Source of the DNA: Zonotrichia leucophrys gambelii
Lineage: Eukaryota > Chordata > Aves > Passeriformes > Passerellidae
NCBI RefSeq assembly: GCF_028769735.1
Contig: NC_088171.1
Span: forward strand, 71,565,216-71,629,215
Direction: 5' to 3'
DNA length: 64,000 nt
The notes below the pieces were generated by a model that saw only the letters and a program-made list of their open reading frames with translations, made no database searches and was not told the origin of the DNA. Below are positions 37,541 to 49,400 of the stretch, one piece after another; within the stretch, counting starts at the first letter, position 1, and each line of letters opens with the position of its first letter. A program made the translations under genes and the position numbers.

Positions 37541-40319
37541 AGCATAGTGTCCATTTTACCTAGGAGATGAGGTGTGCTTATGAAAATGCATCACTTGATA
37601 ATACCAGGAAGAGCAAACCAAAGATGCATGCAGCTCACGTCCCAGCTCTAAGGCAGGGGTTATGAGACACCTTTAAATCCACAGTTTGTGATGCACTGAA
37701 GAAATGATCAGATTTGATTAAGTCAGTTGCTGATAATTTCTAGTTAAATATTGAAGGTAGAGTAATAAACCAGTGAATGTGATTGACTTGGGAAGCCTCA
37801 GCAAACATCTGCATTTTTAGAGGATTTAAATAGAGAAGTGGTATCTTGCAAAACTGATATAGGGAGGGCATTGCAGTCTGCTGGAGTGGCACAGACACCT
37901 GGAGGACCAGGGTTGCCGTGGTTCTGCACACAGGCAGTCTCAAGCACCACCATCAATTACTTGCTGAGCTGTGGTTTGTCCGCTGCACCCACTCTGCCTG
38001 CCTGCACTTCCCACCTGCTCCAGCTGGCAGAGACCATGCCTGGGATGCCAGCTTTGAGAAGCACCTACAAATGGCTGTGGGCCCCCGGTGGGTGCCTGGC
38101 TTGCATCCTCTCCACCATTCTAAAATGGAGATGAAAGGCCCATAGTGCCTGTCCTGGATGGAAGCTCTGCAGAGTTTGTACAGCAAAAATCAGGCAGAGG
38201 AAAGTCTCTGCCCCATGGACTGCAGAATCTCTGCCTGCTCTGCTTTCAGAGACCCCCTGATAGAGCGCCACTCCACTGTGTGAGGAGTGTAGCTGGCTGG
38301 GAAGCTGGAGGGGATGGCTCCAGTAGAGCAGCAAGATAATCATTGCCTCTCATGCAGTGTCAGAGGCAGGAGGAGGAAAGTGAGGATTTCCCCATGCATG
38401 AGGACCACACTGCTTTGCTTGCAGAGAATTTTCACAGGCAGCCTGTCTTTGCAGCCTTTAAAAAAAAATAAATGCAGGAGTTTATTCTTTAATGATAATC
38501 CCCACACAACATCAACTTCAGAGTGAACTCTGTAGCAGTAGTTCCTGGTCATTTTGCTATGAAGAAAAACTGTATAAACTAGTAAAATGTGAACAATGTT
38601 ACTTGGAAAAAATATGTCAAGGACAATAAAACTTTTGATTTCTGGTTTAATATTCATTTAGTATTTCAAGAAAAAAACAGTGTCTGTCCAACATTATTAA
38701 TTAGCATGAGCTTCATTCACTGTAACTCTTCTTTCTCTTCAAAGAAACACATACATTGTTATATATCCCCTATTTTGTTTTCCCACAAGGCCCCTTTCAA
38801 GACAGCTTGTGTTGTTTCTGATGCAATACTATATCAATCTGATTATATTGTACATAATAAGATATGCCCTCAGATAGAGCACTGCATGGATTTTTATTTA
38901 GAAGGACGCCTTTGATGTTATGTGAACTAGGAAATTTTAAAATTCTGCTGAAATAAAAATGAAAATTTGTGTTACTGTAATCAATCTTAATCCACCACAG
39001 AAGTCTGGGCTCTGCATAAGTGCCAGTCTAATCTACTTCCAAATATAAGCTTCCATCAAGACACTCAAGACATGCAGATTAGCTGTTTGAACAGGAATTT
39101 TCTGAATGCACAAATAGAAATGTATGTGCCTAAAGGCTATTTTACAAAACATTTTTTCAATTAGAAGAGTTTTGCAACCAGTTTAAGAATAATTTGTCCA
39201 TGTCACTGTCACTTTCCAGTAATGCCTAGGTCTAAACTTCCAGTCTCCTTGAACAGACTATAAGGAGTAAATAATGGAATTATTCTGAGCCTCTTATATG
39301 GATACCAGTGAATGCAAAAAACAGCTACCAAATAATTCTGAAGCACTGCCTCAGACAGCTTGTCCACATATTAGAGAACATAGAAGATTAATTGTTTCTT
39401 ACCGACACAAAAATACAATGCTTTTAAAATCTTTCCTGGGTTTGAGCAACCCACTGCATACAATAGGAAGCAATAGAGAAATTGTACTTTTTGCCACTGA
39501 GAAAAATAAATAGTAATATTACAACATACCTTTCACTATGTTTGCATTTCTCTGTTCTTTCATTTGCTGCTGCAGCTCAGTTTACATACTGCATTTCTCT
39601 TGTGCTCTTCTGGGCAATGTGTACAACAGGTTGCCTCAGCAGCTCTGCCCTCTTTTCAACATAACCCACTCCAAAGAACAAGTCTGGTTTGTACTACAGC
39701 ATGCAGCAACTTTCAGGAAAAAGAAAAGACATCATCACAAACCAATCAGACACTCTTTGTCTGATGATCTCGCCTCTTTCTCAACTGATGCACCAGTGTG
39801 TGAATGGAACCAGTAATCCAGGAGGTGAGGTATACAGGCACCATTCACTCAAAAGGATGCTGGGAGAACATGAGCTACATGAGAGGACAGTGGAAACAAT
39901 AGCAAACTCATGTTGAGGTGGCTGGGAATGAATAATGCATGTGTTGGGGAAACAGTTGCCCCGTTCTGGTGCAGAGGGCATGGAAAGAGTGGGTGTGCGA
40001 GGTACTTCCCTGATCATGTTAGCATTTCTAATTAAAATCATAATCTGCTCGGACCCAGAAGACACCGTATGATAGGAAAACAATGCACAAACTTCCAAGG
40101 GGGGACAAATTCTTTTTACATGGACCCACAGAAGAAGTAGCTCAGATGTAAATGCAGTATTTTATGTAGGCAAGCAGGCACTGACAAGTGAAGCCAAAGG
40201 ACCAAGAGAAATCCTAGCAGGTGACATGTTTTGATCTGGTATTGTTTAGATACACCATATAAATTAATGCTTCGTTTTAGAAGAACTACCCTTTCAAATT
40301 GTTGTTAATTAAGTAATAA

Positions 40320-40897
40320 TCCCTGAGAAATGTGTTGTTACCAACAGTTAGGAGCAACTTTATTATGCTTTCCCCAGGCTATTAATGCTCAAACACAATG
40401 GCCACTAATTGCAGTAAGAACTAATTTCCCAGCAATTACACATGCACTTTCTAAGTATCTGGTGGCACAGTTCTTGCTTTTAAACTTTGTTTTTTCCACT
40501 TATCTAACTAGAGCACTGGTCAGTCATAAAAATTCTCGAATCGTCCTGCACAGAAATTACCATTAACAAAAAGAAAGCTGATGTTCGCTACCTTCGTACA
40601 TTATTAATTTTTTGTCGCCTATAACAACAGCAAAGGTTATAATCCCTGTAAACAATGCATCAGCTCTAAGCTCAGCAAAGCTAGCAAAAGCATTTTCAAT
40701 CAGTGCAGTGAGCTCTGGATAGGTCTCGACAGTTTCTTTAAAACCAAGCAGGGGGTCTGCTGTTTTCTAAATTTACATTACAGCTTTTCTTCTGCAATAT
40801 GTTATTAATGCAATAAGAAATCATTTTTGGGATGCCAATGACCAAACTTTGACATTTCATCCTGTCAGCTGTTTTCAGTGTAGACAAATTAGGTGGC

Positions 40898-40898
<1 letters not shown>
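40320..40898. promoter_or_regulatory. candidate conserved non-coding element
   Basis: Non-repetitive, AT-rich sequence with several TTAATTAA/ATTAAT and TAATTGC-type cores plus isolated CpGs (for example near 40588-40616). This texture is common in deeply conserved enhancers near developmental genes. There is no direct proof here; only cross-species alignment can decide. Confidence 0.3.
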
Positions 40899-40951
<53 letters not shown>

Positions 40952-40973
40952 TACTATTACTATTACTATTATT
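40899..40973. repeat. ATT trinucleotide microsatellite
   Basis: Sixteen uninterrupted ATT units (40899-40946) are followed by four ACT-ATT pairs and a final ATT. The second part has a fixed hexamer period from a substitution that was itself amplified. Confidence 0.98.
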
Positions 40974-42147
40974 GAGCATTGTTAAAGGGATAAATTGAGA
41001 AAATTAATCCAGAGGCATGGGAAAAAAAAAAATCTACCTGGAATTTAAAGTGATTTTCTCCACAAACACTTTTCCCCTTGGCTCAGGAGCAGAGTATAAG
41101 GAAAAAGCCTTAAAGAATGGCTGCCATTGTCATTACATTTTAAAAGCATTCACATGACAATTTAAAAAGAACTGCCATTTCAGCTATTTCTTAAATAACC
41201 TCTTTCTTCCTCCATAATCATGGAATATATTTCTTTCACCTTTTGACTAGCACTTTGGTTTTTTTTAATAAACTTACACACTCATTTTGCAGGAAATTAT
41301 ATTTTAAAATGCTTCTCAGAGGTGTTTTATCATAACACATTCATTTGGGTTGAATTAATGTTGAATCCTGATTTTCAGAAATTGAGAGAGAGGAAGAGAA
41401 AGAGAAAAGAAAAAAAGCTGAGCTTCCACCCCAGCTCCAAAACACACTTATCTTCAATTCACATTTCTAAATCAATCTCAGCATGACCTTTGTCTGTAAT
41501 AACAGAATTATTCTGATACTTCTGAAACACAGACAGCAGCAATGTAGTCATCTGCTGGACTAGCCAGTCCAGTTTTTTCCCCCACTCTCTTCACCAGTGC
41601 ACAGTTTGTTTTCAAGCCTTCAATGCCACAGAGTCAGTCCTCGCTTCACAGTTTTTATTCCTTTTTCTTTTTTTTAGGTCCTTGTCTCTCTCTTTTCCCC
41701 ATTAAGATGCGGATGGGCTGGTACCTCAGCCAATATGTCTATACATGCCTGAATAGACTTGCAGAAAAGCAGGGTCTCCTTTTGTCTGGGCCCGTGAGGC
41801 TGTATGTCATTCCGCACCGACAGGCAAGGGCTCCTCTCTCTGTGGGAGATTTCCAATAATTGCCAGAACAAATTAAACTGGGGCTTATCTGCTCCTCTCC
41901 CTTTTCAGCTTGAAAATGGAGGAACAAGACCAATTTTAGCTGTTGACAATGTGGCATAGAAATAGATTGGATACAGCTTATGTGAAGTCATGCTGTAGAT
42001 AGCAGGGGCAGGACACTGCTTGGAGGAGTGAGGTGATGTTGTGCTACATGCTTCTGATCTGACAAACAGGAAATGAGCTGGGAGGTCAAGAGTAGACTAT
42101 CTAGTTACCATTGTCACAAGTGAAGGACTATTTCTGATAATAAATTT

Positions 42148-42256
42148 AGATGTGGCACTCAGGGACATGGTTTGGCAGTGGACTTGGCCTGTAGGTTAAT
42201 GGTTGGACTTGATGATCTTAGAGGTCTTTTCCAACATAACCATTCTATGTTTCTAT
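42148..42256 (+). mobile_element. CR1 LINE 3' end
   Basis: The sense strand reads GGCACTCAGGGACATGGTTT, then GTTGGACTTGATGATCTTAG, GGTCTTTTCCAACATAAC and CATTCTATGTTTCTAT, the standard CR1 3' UTR and terminal octamer-like repeat. Only about 110 bases are present. Confidence 0.9.
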
Positions 42257-43074
42257 ACTGGGAGTGGACTGGGCAGCCCAGAAATACAGTACAGGCTGAA
42301 GATATGTAGGCATGTTTTGAAAAATAAAAATGAAATAAATTCAATAAATTCTGGATATTTCCCCACATAAACACAGCTCCTTCCCTGCCTTTGTCCCCCA
42401 CAACTTACATCTTGTGTCTTAATCTACATGAAAGCATCACAAAGAACAGCCTTAACCTGTGACAGATCAATGGGGAGAGTTCTGCCTTGTCTCTGCAGTG
42501 GGTATTTGGAAGTCTTGGGCTGAAAAGACTGTATTAAGAGATAGTATAGTTATCAGACACAAATTTTCTATAGAAAAGAGCTGTCATCTTCCTTTGCAGA
42601 TGAAATAAAATGAGCTCAAAGTGCTTTCTCCAGGCAAAGCCAGACTGGAAACCACACAAAGGAATAAATTCTTTGACACTGCCTGACAGATAGAAATCTG
42701 AACTATCAGATTTGAAAGGGACCCTTAATTCTTGGGGCTGCTGAATGCCAGTGAGAAGTATTCGGATCTTCTCTTGACCAACATGATTACTGCTATCAAA
42801 TGAGAATATGTCAAACACCTTTCAACACACTGTTGTCAGTCAAGCTCTAAAAAGCCATCATTCACTGCAAACTATCTTCTCAACTAGCACTTTGTCTTGG
42901 TCAGACTCCTCCAGCCACAAAGTCAGTGAGAAATTAATAGAGAAAAAATCTCCAGCAGTTCTTAGTACTGTCAGCTCTTCAGGTCTTTTTTCTCAAGCTC
43001 TCATGTCCCTGACCCGCGTCAGAAAATCAAGCACAAAGTGTGACTGAGTAATTAACGAAGACCAGAGGAGGTAA

Positions 43075-43400
43075 CTTCAGGTTGCTAGAACTGGATGGAA
43101 CATCTCTTAGTAAGGTCACCCCTGTGTCCTATCACAGGACACCAGTAAGAAGAGATCACCACCTCCCTCTCCACTTCCCTGTCAGGAGGAAAGTGTAGAC
43201 AGCAGAGGTCACATCCCAGTCTCCCATTCCCTAAGCTGAACAAACCCATTATCCTCAGCCACTCCTCCTAAGTCAGGCCCTTTACTCCTTTCACCATCTC
43301 AGTTGCCCTCCTTTGAACATTTGCTAATACTTTAATATTCTTATATTGTGGAGCCCAAAACTGCACACAGTACCAGAGGTGAAGTCATGCCTACGTTGAG
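43075..43400 (-). mobile_element. CR1 LINE internal fragment
   Basis: On the minus strand the order is ACTGTGTGCAGTTTTGGGCT, a run equivalent to the CR1 GTCCAGAGAAGGGCAAC block, GGTGAAAGGAGTAAAGGG, GAGGAGTGGCTGAGGATAAT, GGTTTGTTCAGC, a decayed stretch, then GTGATAGGACACAGGGG. This is the C-terminal ORF2 portion without its 3' UTR. It is diverged; the left boundary is uncertain. Confidence 0.82.
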
Positions 43401-46400
43401 TTGAAGAATATTTTCTAAGTACTTGGGGCAAATGTTTGCCTAACATAAGAAAGTACGAGGGTCTTGCTTTTGTCTTTTATATAGAAGAGTTCATTTTAGC
43501 ATGACACACAAAAAGTAAAAATCTAGTAAAAGAAGTGAAAACACTGGGGAAAAACCAGACAGATTGAAAAAAAGTAAAATGCAAAGTCATATTTTCAATT
43601 TATAATGTCAATCCCAAAAGTGCCCCTTTGACCTTGATAACTTCAGAAAATTGTGAAACTTAAATAAGCAATTTTGTTTCTTAAACAGCCCCTAACTAAA
43701 ATAATTAGCTAAAGACTTGTCATAATTTTATATAATTTTTAAGTGTCTCTAGAGGAAGTTGTGCAAAATTCAAAATAGGTTCATTCTCTATTAGATATGC
43801 AAGAAAAAAATGGCAAAATGTAAGTTTTACAGTGTGATCTTTAGTTCTAAAATCTGTGAACAGTCAGCAAAACTGGAACAGCAAGTCCATTTTGAATTGA
43901 CTTTTTTATGATCATAAACTCAAGAATTCAACTTTTTCAGAAGAATGGACTTCAGAGAGTCTTCAGTATTTTATGCTTCATGCATTCTTATTACCAGTTA
44001 TCCTTTTTGGTCAGGTCATATATGGGTGAGTCGCCATCCAATGGACAAATGCTCACATTCAAAAAGGGTATTTTACAGTGAAGACAGAACTCAGGTTTTC
44101 TGTTTCGGACTTGAAACCACAGCTAAGTCAATAAAACTTATACTGCTGCCAAGAAAATATGATCAATTTCAATCATTATTTATTGTCTAGAAACACTTAT
44201 TACTTAGGAGGAGTCATTAAATTGTATTCCATGCCTATAATGTGGGGTAGATTGTCATCAGCCTTAATTAGAGCCATGCTGGAGAAAACTGAATATAGAA
44301 TAAAACTGTCCTTTCTTTTTATAAACAGACAAAAGAAAAAATGAAAATAAACTTTTGAAGACAAACATGGAAGACTAATTGCATGTCAGGATGAAGTTAT
44401 GGATGACCTCTAAAGTGGTTGCCAGTGCAAAGTCAGGAAGAGACAGCATTCATGGGAGGATTTAGTACCCACCTGCCTGCCCACTGGTGACCCCTCTTTG
44501 GAGCCTTGGGAATGAGGGCTGACTTTGCTGGTTGTGGCACTGAATCTGCCTTGTCTGATACTTTAAATAGGAACAAAATCAACCACTTCAAAAGGTGCAA
44601 TGCCAATCAGCCATGAGACTGGGCAGGGAACAAAACTTTCCCAAACCAATCACAGCAGGACTGGTATCTGTTGGACCTTTTTTGACTCATTTTAGCTGTT
44701 GCTAAAGTCTTAAAAAGCCTTGCTGCAGCCACAGTGAGTGAAAAGCAGCCACAAGCAGTTTTGTGTGGGTGGGCACATGGCTGCCTTGCTGCCCCTGTCC
44801 TTGGAGGTGGGCAGTCCTACCTAAGGGGTCCCTGGCTAGAGGGTTTTCTCCATTCTAGCAGTCCTGGGACAAGAGGCAGAGTGCCCCTGCAACAAGGCTG
44901 CACTTCCAACCATGCCAGAGGAGACAAGTGGGAGAGGAACCGGTGTCTGACTCACCCCTTTTCCACTTCCCCTTGTTACTGATGGCTCAGATATTTTCTT
45001 GTAGTCTTCCCCTCCAAAAATTGGAGATAATGGCTCAAGTAAAGGAGCTTCCATTTGGATTAAAGCAGGGGATCCTGACTGTACAGCAACGAGCAGCCTT
45101 TAGTGCAAGAGTGGGCGGTCCTGAAGGGTCGGAGCTCTCCTACTCTCGTGACTGAGCAGCATGTCTCAGTCAGCAGCTCCATGCAACAACTCAGTTTATC
45201 AGCAGTTTGAGCTGGTAATTACTGTTGAATATCAGGCCAAAGAGGCTTGGCCTTCCCTTGATATGACAAGCTAATCCCCTGTCCTGTCTATTGAGGACTG
45301 CCTGTTCTGCTGTTTGATGTACTGGGGCAGAAATGATACCAGGCTGATCTCCACAGCCTTTGTGCTGCTGGCCTCATGCTCAGAGCTGGAGCACTCTGAG
45401 GGCCATTGCAGCTGCTCAAGTTTTTTCTTCATACACAATTTTTTTCCTGGTTCAGCAAACCTCCAGTGCCCAAATAGAAACGGGCCCCTTCCTTGTTTCA
45501 ACCTGCAGTAGCTTTTGAGCACTCATGTCACTTTGCATTATGATTCCCCATGTTTTTAAAAGCTGTGGAAGGGCTGGAAAAAGTAGTGAATGGGAGATTC
45601 AGGAACATACACTTGCCACAGATACTTCTTGCTAATTCTGCAGATGGTGTTCTTTCTTCTGAACAGGACATTAAAATGAGTTCTTGTTTATGTGAGGCTA
45701 TTAAAAGATGCACTAGTCCATTCAACAAGGGCAGTAATGAAGTCTTCTGTCTCCTTTCCAAATTCCAAATCAGTTTAATGACATGTGCAAGGCACTGTGC
45801 AAAGCCCCATCAATGTATGCTGGATTTCTGCTAATACCTTCTGTCTAAGTAAATTCCCTTTGCTCTTTCATCTGTGTGTGGCAGTCATCTTCAGTGCCTA
45901 CCCTGGCTATTTGAGGGTGTACATCCCTTTTCACTGCTGTTCTGCTTTATTTCAAATGTGGTCTGGGGAAAAATGAAATTATTCTTGCCCACTTAAAATC
46001 GTGATGAAAGATTTTATAATTGTGTGTCAATTATTCATCACTGGTAGTATTACACATACTGATGTTTTCCTCAAATTATAATGTACCCCCCTGAGCCATA
46101 AACATGTTAAAGAGCTGTAGCTCCTTAAACAAATTTGGCACAGAACTCAAATGAATTTCAACAAAGAGGTAGGATCAAAATCAGGTTTTGTGAATAGAGA
46201 ATCACTTCATCACCTAGGGAAAAGTTTAGAGAAGGAAACAACAAAGAGCTCAGAAATGTGCGTTGTTGATAGCTTATAGTGTGCCATGAAGCCTTTGCAT
46301 CAGACAGAACACAGTTCAGAGCCACTAAAGCTCATCACCATATGCACAGCAAAGACATTGAGATCTCTGCTGAGCACAGGGCTGCCTAACACCAGCCTCA

Positions 46401-49400
46401 CAATTACCCTATAGGCTGTCCAGCCTGATTAACTACGGACATCAACAAAAATGATGGCTGGAAATTCCTGCAGCTAAATATATCTTTGCTCTGTAAAGCT
46501 GGTTTGGGTCTCAATACAAAGTTGTCTGCACAACTGTGCGTAACAATCAACTACCAGCAGCAACCCTTAATGGCTCTGTTCAATGTAAACTGTGCACTTA
46601 GGAGTGATTGTGGTGTAATTATAGAAAAATACATTAACAAGTAAAGCTTTAAAGCAAAAAAAGCACCCAAAATCAAATAGTAAGTTGGAAATGATGTTAT
46701 GAATCTCAGGTAAAGTCAATACAAACTGCAGTCATTTTACATAGGGACAGCAATAAAAATGCACTGGTAGTAGGTTGTTATGAATATTGGGTTGGTGAAT
46801 GTTCTGCTGTTTTGTTGCTTTTTCTAAGTCCTACCAACAGATGCAATTAAAAGAAAACAGGACTAAGTTCTAAAAAGGAATCTTCTGCAGTGTTAATCAC
46901 AATAGGCTTAATGGCTGCCAGTTCCCTACTTCCAATAGGAGGCAGCTAGGAACTTTCCACTCAATACAGTGGTATTAATGCCGGAATTTTCCTTTCCTCT
47001 CAAGCCTTATAGAGTCCAGGGTCTCAGTGAAACAAAAGACTACAGGTGGTGAGCAGTGAGGTGAGAGAGGATGTTGGATGTTGTCCTGTTGCTAGATGGA
47101 AATGTCAGTATGAGTGAAATCAAGTGTACCTACATATACGTGGGTATACTTTTTAGTTACCCTGCTATCTTTCTGTCCAAGAGGATTCAGCAACTTCCCA
47201 AATTTGTGGCAGAAAAGGCAGAGCAGGAAGCTGCTGCTGGTCAGTGGGGAAGTCTTACCTATGGTGCCTTGCACGAACCCAGGACTTTGCTGGCCTTTCC
47301 ACTAATGGTGACTGGAAAGCACAATGATTGCTGCAAGCAGGAGGAGAGTGAAAGCAGTTCAAAACAATTCTATGCTTTTTGGCTGTGGCACTGCACTGAC
47401 ATGAGGAAAGTCTGAGGAGCCCATAGTCAATTATTTAGATTTGTCTCATCTGTCCAGACTGAAGAATTATGCAGGGTCACAGAACTGTTATCTCGTGTCT
47501 CTTATGTCAAGAGATGACAGGATTTTTGTTACACAGGAAAATTGTGGATACGTACATCTGACATGATCTGATACTACACAGCCTGCCTGCACTCTCCAGC
47601 AGTACATGAAATATGCAGCCCATGTCAGGCTGCTCAAAAGGCACGTCCCTGGCACTTCTTGTGAGCTGCAGTCTCATCAGGAAATAAGATGCTATAAATC
47701 ATTAAATCAGCACCAATCAGCCACCTATTGCTGTGCAGAAGAAAGGCTCACTCAACAAACATTCCTAGTAAGAAATAACCACTAACAATGAGCACTGCAC
47801 TAATTTCTACATTATCTAACACCAGCTATGGTACCAAAAAACTCCAATGTCCACTGCTACTGAAACATTAGAATAATGAACAAGCATTAGAATAACATTC
47901 AAAAAGCTGTTTGTAATTCTATGTTTGTATCAATAATTGTGCACCCATTTAAGGAGTCTCAGAACTGGCAGCTCCCAGTGACATGAAGCATCCAGAGAGG
48001 CATTCACTGACCATGTTTCATGTGAAATGCTAGGGATGGTACAGTGGCAGACAACTTTGTTGTGAAAAACCTAGCACCTTATAGCACTTTACTTTCCAGT
48101 TTATGTGATTGGAAAACAAAATTTCCCCATAATATAACATGTATTTGCAGGAGTAATTTTCAGCTGAAACAAGCACTTTCCTCCGGGTTTCTCATAATAA
48201 GTGAAGTCTGTAAATTTTTTTCTTTTCTTTACTGTTGGCTTTTGGAGAGGTCAAGGCCAAACAAAGGTAAAAGAATTTCAGGTTTCTCAGGCTGTCTTGC
48301 AAACACCAGACACAACCTACTCTGGTCTGTGCAAGAGCAAAGTTGCTGCTCTGAAAAGCTAGCCATATGGAAAATTTCTCTTTGGCCAAAGAAAGAACGA
48401 AGCTCGGCTCATCTTCCACTTCTAGGTCCTCTTCTGCTCCCTCTACCATCTCATTAAGACAGAATCTTTCATCTCCCTTGAATTCTCAGTCTGAGCAAGA
48501 TGAGGGGTTTATGCAGCTTTTTTGCATCTTTCTTTGAACGCCCAAAACTTTTTCACCTCTTCAGTGCAGACACAAATGTTCCTTTCCTTTGCCTCTGTTG
48601 AGTCTCAGAGTTCACTTGACTTGCAAGGCAATGGGGGCAGTGACCTATTTCTATAAGGCTGGCATGAAAAGTTTGCTAGCACTCATTTTGCTCAAAAGCA
48701 ACCTCCCTAGGCTCTGCAGATGTTTAAACGGCTCAGGGATGCCCAGGACTCACTCAGGCAGCAGAAGAGCTGCCTCTGATACAGAGCATCTGTATAGCCT
48801 GCCCCGATTTGAAGCCTCAAAATTCAGCTGCATATCACATTGCTGGGAGTAATACCACTTGTATTGTCTACCTAGAGAATAAAGGATTTTTAGCTGGATT
48901 TCCCAAAGAAATGGCTGTATAGTAGTTTCTTTCTGCCTGTCAGTCCTCATCTAATGAAACTGGAATCCATTTAGCCAATTTCAACCCTATTTGACGGAAA
49001 AGATGTTATAGTGTATAGGGAAGAGGATTATCTGAGATATACCCAAAGGACTTATTTTTTCCCAGAAAATTTTGTATATGCATGCATTTAGGTTGAGAGC
49101 AAGCTCTTCAAGTATATCTGCTTCTTTAATATGCCACATATACACTGCTTGCATGGTTGTCTAATGGATGTCATCTTTCTAATGTGTATTTACAGACAGT
49201 TTAAAATATGCACTGGGATCTTAATTTGGAATGAGAATGATAGTATGCAATTAAAATCTGAAATGAAATACAGCAAGAACATTGTAGGTTATAATTGCAA
49301 TTATTACCAGTAAAAAGATGACATGCCTGAGATATGGTCTGTCTATCATTTTGTGAGTGAAAGTTCCTCAAGGAAAGAGCTGCTATTTGTTATAGGGTTG

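Noticed and set aside
47071..47415. 114-codon plus-strand frame
   Set aside because: No recognisable domain, ordinary codon composition and no exon signals; length is within chance for this much AT-rich DNA.
48044..48457. 137-codon plus-strand frame
   Set aside because: Among the longest frames right of CDH20 but without any motif, with an opposing frame of 85 codons over the same DNA; treated as chance.
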